Shown here: positions 59,424-64,000 of the stretch, piece after piece
Numbering within the stretch: the stretch's first letter is position 1
How the letters are laid out: the number at the start of each line of letters is the position of its first letter
NCBI RefSeq assembly: GCF_003696215.1
Contig: NZ_RFFG01000016.1
Coordinates: 1 to 64,000, forward strand
DNA: 64,000 bases
Source: Actinomadura harenae
GTDB taxonomy: Bacteria > Actinomycetota > Actinomycetes > Streptosporangiales > Streptosporangiaceae
Direction: 5' to 3'
The notes under the pieces: generated by a model
Databases searched by the model: none
What the model saw: the letters and a program-made list of their open reading frames with translations, nothing else
Told to the model about the DNA's origin: nothing
Position numbers and translations under genes: made by a program

Positions 59424-59444
59424 GGGATATCGCCGACGTATCGA
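59424..59444. promoter_or_regulatory. VanR-type site upstream of the deleted vanR
   Basis: The 21-bp box starts GGGATATCG and ends ACGTATCGA, 22 bases before the vanR start. It matches the boxes at 45452 and 53993. Confidence 0.65.
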
Positions 59445-59556
59445 AACCGCGCGCTGGCCGGCAACACGGTGCCGCCTTGGACGGCGAACGGGCCGCCCTC
59501 CTGGCCGTTCTCGACCACGAACCCGCCGTGCCGCTTGCTGAACTCCTTGACTGAGG

Positions 59557-59640
59557 CCCTTCAGTTCTCCGGTGAGGAACTCCAGACCGACGTCGCTCGC
59601 CTTCAGTTCCTCAGCGAGGATGGCGAGTTCGATGTGTGCC
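59557..59640 (-). pseudogene. Serine recombinase fragment
   Basis: On the minus strand about 28 codons read ELAILAEELKASDVGLEFLTGELKG (in part), the middle of a resolvase-type serine recombinase domain. The catalytic Ser region and the rest are missing. It lies just upstream of the vanR remnant, consistent with mobile-element activity at this border of the van cluster. No other gene is seen in 59445-59650. Confidence 0.5.
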
Positions 59641-59652
59641 GCACGGCGGCGT

Positions 59653-60651
59653 TCAGCCGGCCGCCAGGGCTGCGCCCAGCGGCGTGTGCTCGTAGCGGAC
59701 GGCCCGGCCGGTGCGAGTGCGGGTGACCAGACCAGCATCGCGCAGCACCGCCAGATGGCTGCCGACGGTTCCGAGGCTCAGGCCGAGCTGGGCGACCAAC
59801 TGCGTCGTCGTTGCCGGCACGTCCAGCGCACGCAGCACGTCCGCGCGGCGCGGGCCGACCAGTCGGCTCAGGGCCTCGCCGCCCGGTGCACGCGCCACAG
59901 GGCCGAGCAGGTCCGCGATGCCCCAGGCGGGATAGACCAGGGCGTAGGGCCATGGCGGCTCGACGTAGCTGATCAGAGTGCCGAACACCGTCGGCATCAG
60001 CAGCAGGCCCTTGCCGGCCAACTGGTGCCGGTCCCACTCGGTACGCGAGCCCGTGCGCACCTTGATGGTCCCGGCCTGTCCCTCGGAGCGCCAGTTCACC
60101 CGGGGGTCGAGATCGGACAGTGCCGCCGCCCACCCGTACATCGCCAGGTACCCGGCGCGGCGGACGAGGTCACGCTCCAGTACCGCCCGCAGCCGCGGCC
60201 AGTCCGGCTCGACCAGCGCCTGCCAGCTCGCCTCGAGCGCATCGGCGAGCCGGGTGACCACGTCCGGCGCGTCGAGGATGCGCTGCACGTAGCGTGGCGG
60301 CGTCCGCAGTCCCTCCAGGTTGCGGTCCAGTTCCAGACGTGCGCGGCGCAGGGGCGTGGCGCGCACGGCGGCCAGCTCAGCGGCGAAATCGCCACCGGAG
60401 CCGGACGGCGGCGGATGGATGAAGTCGGCGTTGTAGGCGCCGTGGCGGAACAGCGCCGTCAGCGCCCCGACTGCGGGCACCTGCCGGCGCAGCTGCTCGT
60501 ACCGGGGCGCGATGCGCTCGGCCCACGGCCGGAGCGGGCCGGCGGCCTGCACGCCGGCTGCGACGCGCAGCGCCTGCATCGCCTCGCCCAGCGGTGAGAT
60601 CGCGTAGCGGGTACGCGCCACGTCGACGGGTCCCACCTCGATGGCCAGCAT
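59653..60651 (-). CDS. ArsR-family regulator with DUF5937 domain
   Basis: The 332-residue protein has a ~240-residue N-terminal DUF5937-like domain (YAISPLGEAMQALRVAAG, RLELDRNLEGLRTPPRYVQR, LVEPDWPRLRAVLERDLVRR) and a C-terminal ArsR helix-turn-helix (DVPATTTQLVAQLGLSLGTV, SHLAVLRDAGLVTRTRTGRA). The pattern occurs in actinomycete regulators that sit beside MFS genes. A truncated transporter start lies divergent from it at 60711, so its target appears lost here. Confidence 0.85.
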   Translation of the reverse strand: MLAIEVGPVDVARTRYAISPLGEAMQALRVAAGVQAAGPLRPWAERIAPRYEQLRRQVPAVGALTALFRHGAYNADFIHPPPSGSGGDFAAELAAVRATPLRRARLELDRNLEGLRTPPRYVQRILDAPDVVTRLADALEASWQALVEPDWPRLRAVLERDLVRRAGYLAMYGWAAALSDLDPRVNWRSEGQAGTIKVRTGSRTEWDRHQLAGKGLLLMPTVFGTLISYVEPPWPYALVYPAWGIADLLGPVARAPGGEALSRLVGPRRADVLRALDVPATTTQLVAQLGLSLGTVGSHLAVLRDAGLVTRTRTGRAVRYEHTPLGAALAAG

Positions 60652-60710
60652 GTTCTGCCTCCGGGCGAAAGAATAGTCACCGTTGATGGGCTGCCGTGAA
60701 GCTGCCGGCC

Positions 60711-60869
60711 ATGACCACCACGCGCAGCCGAACCGTGCCCGCCTCCGCCAGCTCGACCGGACAAACCTCTGCTGCCTCGGACCGGTCGCCTTGGGGCCAC
60801 CTTGCGCTCACCTCCGGACGGGGCGCGGTTGACACCTTGCCGCGTCGGGAAGTAGCTCAGAGTATTTGA
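60711..60869 (+). pseudogene. Truncated 5' end of an MFS-type gene
   Basis: The frame starts MTTTRSRTVPASASSTGQTS and reaches RSPWGHLALTS, a typical hydrophilic N-terminus of an MFS pump just before its first helix. It then continues into unrelated sequence and stops at 60867. Position divergent from a DUF5937/ArsR regulator supports this. The remaining 130 bases before the ligase gene show no gene. Confidence 0.45.
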
Positions 60870-61001
60870 ACGAACGCATACAGCGAGCTTCGATCGCTTC
60901 GCGTTCCTGCTGGTGGACCCACCGCTGCCATCGCGGACGTTCCTGTCCGTCCCAACGGCGGCCCGGCGGCGATCGGACGCCCCAGCGAGGTGGGAAGCCG
61001 A

Positions 61002-63068
61002 ATGCTGTTGTTGCGCGATGACTCCACGCGAGCCGCGGTGGCGGCGCTGATGCGTTCGCATCTGCGAGCCATCCAGGCGGCCCAGGCGGGCTCGGACGAA
61101 CTGCACCGCATCCAGTGGGACAAGCTGGTCTCCACGGTGGGGAGCGCGGCGTCCGCGCCCCTCGCCACCGAGCCGCTGCGCCGGTCGCGAGAGCTGACCC
61201 CGTCCGCCGTGCCGGCGGGGGTCTCACCGCGGCAGGCGATCAGGGACCTCCTGAGCGCGCTCCCCCTGCTGGAGCGCTCGGTGCTGCGCGCGCGGCCGAA
61301 CGCGGCGCTGAACATCCCGCCGTCCCGGTTCGTGCACTACTACGAGTCGTCCGGGACGACCGGAGATCCGGTCGCGGCGCCCAAGGCGGTGGACGACCTG
61401 GTGGTCAACACCATGAACATCGGTGAGATGTGGGGGCGCTTCCTGGTCCCCGGGGATGTGGCCCTCATCCTGATCAACGGGCCGTTCGCGCCGGCGGGGT
61501 ACCAGTTCGAGAAGGTCCTGGAGTACCTCGGGGTGATGTCGGCCCGGCTGTGGACCGACAATGTCACCGGCGACTACGGCCGGATCCTGGCGATCGTGCG
61601 GGAGATCGAGGCCAACGTCTACGTCGGCACCGCGTCGCGGTTGCTGGAGATGACGCAGTTCGCGCTGGACCACGCCGAGCCGGTGCCGCGGTTCGCCCGG
61701 CTGCTGCTGATGGCCGAGCAGACCGGCCCCCACCTGCTCAGGCATCTGGAGGAGCTGACTGGGAGCGTGGCCCTGGTGTGCTCCTACGGGTCCTCGGAGA
61801 CCGGCACGGTCGCGGTCACCTGCGAGCGGGGTCGCCTGCACCTGCAGTCCCAGAGCTACCTGGCCGAGATCGGCGACGACTCGGGGATCCGCCTGATCGA
61901 CGGCGGTCCGGACCGCGGAGAGCTGGTGGTCACCACCCTTGACCTGCCGAGCCGGCCGCTGGTGCGCTACCGCACCGGGGACCTGGTCGAGATCACCGGT
62001 GAACGATGTCGCTGCGGGTCGGCGCAGCCCGTCGTCCGGACGCTGGGCCGCGAACAGGACGTCTTCGCGCTCGGCGATCTCCATGTCCGGCAGGGTGATG
62101 TCGAGGCGCTGCTCTGGCCGTCGGACGTGGCCGTCGGCGAGGGGCCGCGTCCGCTGAACTACATGCTGGTCCTGCGCGGGCGCCATGTCGTCTGCCTGAT
62201 CACCACCGACCGTCCGGCGTCCACGAGCTGGTGCGCGGCCCTTCAGCGGCGCCTGGCGGAGATGTTCTCGGCCAGGACGTTCGCGCTGCGTGTGGTGGAG
62301 TCCTTGCCGCCGCTGGCGACCCAGGGCGCCTACGTGGGATGGAAGCTGTCCCGGGTGCTCGACCTGGACGACACCACCCTGTGGGACAGACTGCCGGCGC
62401 CGATCCGCGGGGTGCTGCAGGAGACCCTGCAGACGCTGGACGCCATCCCCGACATGCCGTCCGTCACCGCGCGCGATGTCCCCCGCCCCCGCACCGAACC
62501 CGCCGGGACCCCGATGGCCGCCCAAGGGACGATGACCGCCGAGCAGCAAGCCCAGTTCGTCCTCGGCGTGTACTTCCGCACCCAGGCGGCCATCGAACGG
62601 TACATGGGCGCCGACCGGCTGCCCCAATGGACGCAGCACGTCGCCGAGATCAACGCCGCCGCGATGCGCCGCCAGCTGCCCGACCGGGCCGCGCAGGCGC
62701 GCGACCTGCTGACCGGCCTGAACAGCATGCTGGACGTCTACGGGTCCGACACGACGCGGGTCGACGAGGCCGACCGGACCGTCCTGGAAGTGCGTCGGTG
62801 CGGGATCTACGACTACCGCGAACGCGCCCGGGAGCAGGGCGTGCAGCTGACCCTGGGCCGTCCATGCGAGTACTGCGTGGACCTGCATCACCGTACCGCC
62901 GCTGAACTGGGGATCAGCGTCCGGAACGAACTCGGTGAGCGCAACTGCCGGTGGGTGACCGACGTCCCCGTCACCGGTGCCCCGACCGGCGGGGATCCGA
63001 CCGGTGTGGAGTCCGCGGCCGACACCGCCCACGGCACGCAGGACGAGCGCGGAGAGCAGGAGCGATGA
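61002..63068 (+). CDS. PaaK-like adenylate-forming ligase with extra C-terminal domain
   Basis: The ~688-residue protein has an AMP-dependent ligase domain of the phenylacetate-CoA ligase type: HYYESSGTTGDPVAAPKA (ATP loop), LVCSYGSSETGTVAV, PLVRYRTGDLVEI and a zinc-like CRCGSAQP. After a Pro-rich linker (~residues 490-510) comes a ~150-residue domain ending in RRCGIYDYRERARE, RPCEYCVDLHHRTAAEL and ERNCRW, which resembles the L-2-amino-thiazoline-4-carboxylate hydrolase/V4R-like fold. It should activate a carboxylic acid. ATG 61002 follows GAGGTGGGAAG; GTG 60990 is an alternative. It is coupled to the P450 gene by ATGA. Confidence 0.75.
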   Translation: MLLLRDDSTRAAVAALMRSHLRAIQAAQAGSDELHRIQWDKLVSTVGSAASAPLATEPLRRSRELTPSAVPAGVSPRQAIRDLLSALPLLERSVLRARPNAALNIPPSRFVHYYESSGTTGDPVAAPKAVDDLVVNTMNIGEMWGRFLVPGDVALILINGPFAPAGYQFEKVLEYLGVMSARLWTDNVTGDYGRILAIVREIEANVYVGTASRLLEMTQFALDHAEPVPRFARLLLMAEQTGPHLLRHLEELTGSVALVCSYGSSETGTVAVTCERGRLHLQSQSYLAEIGDDSGIRLIDGGPDRGELVVTTLDLPSRPLVRYRTGDLVEITGERCRCGSAQPVVRTLGREQDVFALGDLHVRQGDVEALLWPSDVAVGEGPRPLNYMLVLRGRHVVCLITTDRPASTSWCAALQRRLAEMFSARTFALRVVESLPPLATQGAYVGWKLSRVLDLDDTTLWDRLPAPIRGVLQETLQTLDAIPDMPSVTARDVPRPRTEPAGTPMAAQGTMTAEQQAQFVLGVYFRTQAAIERYMGADRLPQWTQHVAEINAAAMRRQLPDRAAQARDLLTGLNSMLDVYGSDTTRVDEADRTVLEVRRCGIYDYRERAREQGVQLTLGRPCEYCVDLHHRTAAELGISVRNELGERNCRWVTDVPVTGAPTGGDPTGVESAADTAHGTQDERGEQER

Positions 63069-64000
63069 CCGGCCACACCGCGGGCGAGGACCACGCCGCA
63101 GCGGCCCTCGGCACACTGCCGCTGCCCTACCGCCGCGACGAGGCGTGCCCCTTCGACCCCGATCCGCGGTTGCGGCGGCTACAGGACGAGGAGCCGATCT
63201 CGCGGGTGCGGATCAACAGCGGCGACATATGGCTGGTCACCCGGTTCGCCGACGGCAGGAGGGTTCTGGGCGACCGCCGCTTCAGCAGCCAGCTGACGCC
63301 GCTGGGGATCGTCCTGCCCGAGGCGCGGGACGCCTCCCTGGCCGCCGAGCTTCAGAACCAACAGCCCGGGACGTTCATCGAATGCGACCCGCCCGAGCAC
63401 ACCCGGCTGCGGGCGATGGTCGCCGGAGAGTTCTCCCCGTCGCGGATGCGCCGGTTGTCTCCGCGCGTGGAGGCCATCGTGGACCGCCTGCTGTCGGACA
63501 TGGAGGCCGCCGGGCCGCCCGTCGACCTCATCTCCGCCTTCGCGCTGCCCTTCCCCTCCACCGTCATCCGTGAGCTGCTCGGCGTCCCGGACGGCCACGG
63601 CTTCGACTTCGCCGCCCTCACCAAGGTCATGACCGACGTGATGACCCCGGTGGAGGATCTCATCCCCACTCGCGACGCGCTGCGCGCCGGTATGCGAGCC
63701 CTGGTCAAGGCCAACCGGAACGCCCCGGGCGACAACGCGCTCGGCCGGATCATCCGAGCCCACGGGCCGGACGTGACGGACGAGGAACTGGTGGGCATCG
63801 GCAACCTGCTGCTGGTCGCCGGGCACGAGACCACGGCGAACATGCTGGGCATCGGCACCCTGGCCCTGCTGCGCCATCCCGAGCAGCTGCGGCGGCTGCG
63901 CGAGGACCCTTGGATCGTCGACCGGGCGGTCGACGAACTGGTGCGGTACGTCTCGATCCCCAACCACGGAGAGATCCGCACGGCGCTGCAGGACGTGCGC
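63065..64000 (+). CDS. Cytochrome P450 (partial, cut by window end)
   Basis: The first 312 residues of a bacterial class I P450 are present: HTRLRAMVAGEFSPSRMRRL (helix C region), the oxygen-binding I-helix LLVAGHETTANMLGIGTLAL and the start of the K-helix region (DPWIVDRAVDELVRYVSIPN). The haem-Cys motif would lie beyond the edge. The AGHETT motif suggests a CYP105/CYP107-like monooxygenase as found in secondary metabolism. Its ATG overlaps the stop of the ligase gene, so ligase and P450 form an operon. Electron partners are not seen in the window. Confidence 0.9.
   Translation, partial: MTGHTAGEDHAAAALGTLPLPYRRDEACPFDPDPRLRRLQDEEPISRVRINSGDIWLVTRFADGRRVLGDRRFSSQLTPLGIVLPEARDASLAAELQNQQPGTFIECDPPEHTRLRAMVAGEFSPSRMRRLSPRVEAIVDRLLSDMEAAGPPVDLISAFALPFPSTVIRELLGVPDGHGFDFAALTKVMTDVMTPVEDLIPTRDALRAGMRALVKANRNAPGDNALGRIIRAHGPDVTDEELVGIGNLLLVAGHETTANMLGIGTLALLRHPEQLRRLREDPWIVDRAVDELVRYVSIPNHGEIRTALQDVR

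Overview
This 64 kb window is very GC-rich actinomycete DNA. The gene set (many XRE/TPR regulators, several ECF sigma factors with C-terminal SnoaL-like domains, secreted S1-type proteases, MmyB-, WYL- and MocR-type regulators) suggests Actinomadura or a close relative in Thermomonosporaceae; that assignment is inferred from gene content. No rRNA, tRNA or CRISPR array is visible. The window looks like an accessory part of a linear or large chromosome: short, mostly independent regulator-target units, many decayed genes, and two regions of clear transfer or transposition.

Layout. 1-4.9 kb: the end of an IS5-type element, an AraC regulator, a broken XRE gene, two related HAD phosphatases flanking an XRE/TPR regulator, and gene remnants. 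4.9-16.4 kb: a SigX5/SigG-like sigma factor, a DUF4132 protein, a frameshifted PPP-type phosphatase, an MmyB-type regulator, a WD40/TPR protein, a ~750-residue unrecognised protein and an ECF41 sigma factor. 16.4-20.5 kb: XRE/TPR regulator, small unknown genes, two overlapping zinc-ribbon mini-proteins, a type II NADH-dehydrogenase-like enzyme. 20.5-26.1 kb: aldo/keto reductase and epimerase divergent from LysR, a CMD protein divergent from a second ECF41 sigma factor, a DMT-like membrane protein. 26.1-36.7 kb: two duplicated secreted proteases bracket a ROK-ydjC-GPH transporter operon whose ydjC is destroyed by an IS200/IS605 element (dead tnpA, intact tnpB), a double VOC protein and an RclA-like flavoprotein. 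37-53.9 kb: regulator/enzyme pairs (GlxA/epimerase, MocR/phosphatases, LysR/MBL, WYL/epoxide hydrolase, MarR/MFS, ArsR/MFS), an orphan VanR-like response regulator with a VanZ-like gene, and a DUF1062 gene with an elaborate leader RNA. 54-59.6 kb: a vancomycin-type resistance cluster vanH-vanA-vanX, a C39-like cysteine peptidase gene, a broken murG, then on the other strand vanS and a deleted vanR. 59.6-64 kb: an ArsR/DUF5937 regulator, a transporter remnant, and the start of an apparent biosynthetic operon (PaaK-like ligase with an extra C-terminal domain, then a cytochrome P450 cut by the window end).

How parts work together. VanH (pyruvate to D-lactate), VanA (D-Ala-D-Lac ligation) and VanX (D-Ala-D-Ala hydrolysis) form a complete precursor-remodelling set. 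The local vanR has lost most of its receiver and DNA-binding domains, but a full-length VanR-like gene lies 14 kb away at 44748-45431. The same 21-bp site occurs upstream of vanH, the dead vanR and the distant regulator, so VanS may now act through the distant protein. The DUF1062 gene (46496-47056) is preceded by a promoter with an A-tract next to the -35 element, a six-codon leader peptide and a five-stem RNA whose outer helix spans both the leader stop codon and the gene's ribosome binding region. This looks like an antibiotic-type attenuator and is the best candidate here for an undescribed system.
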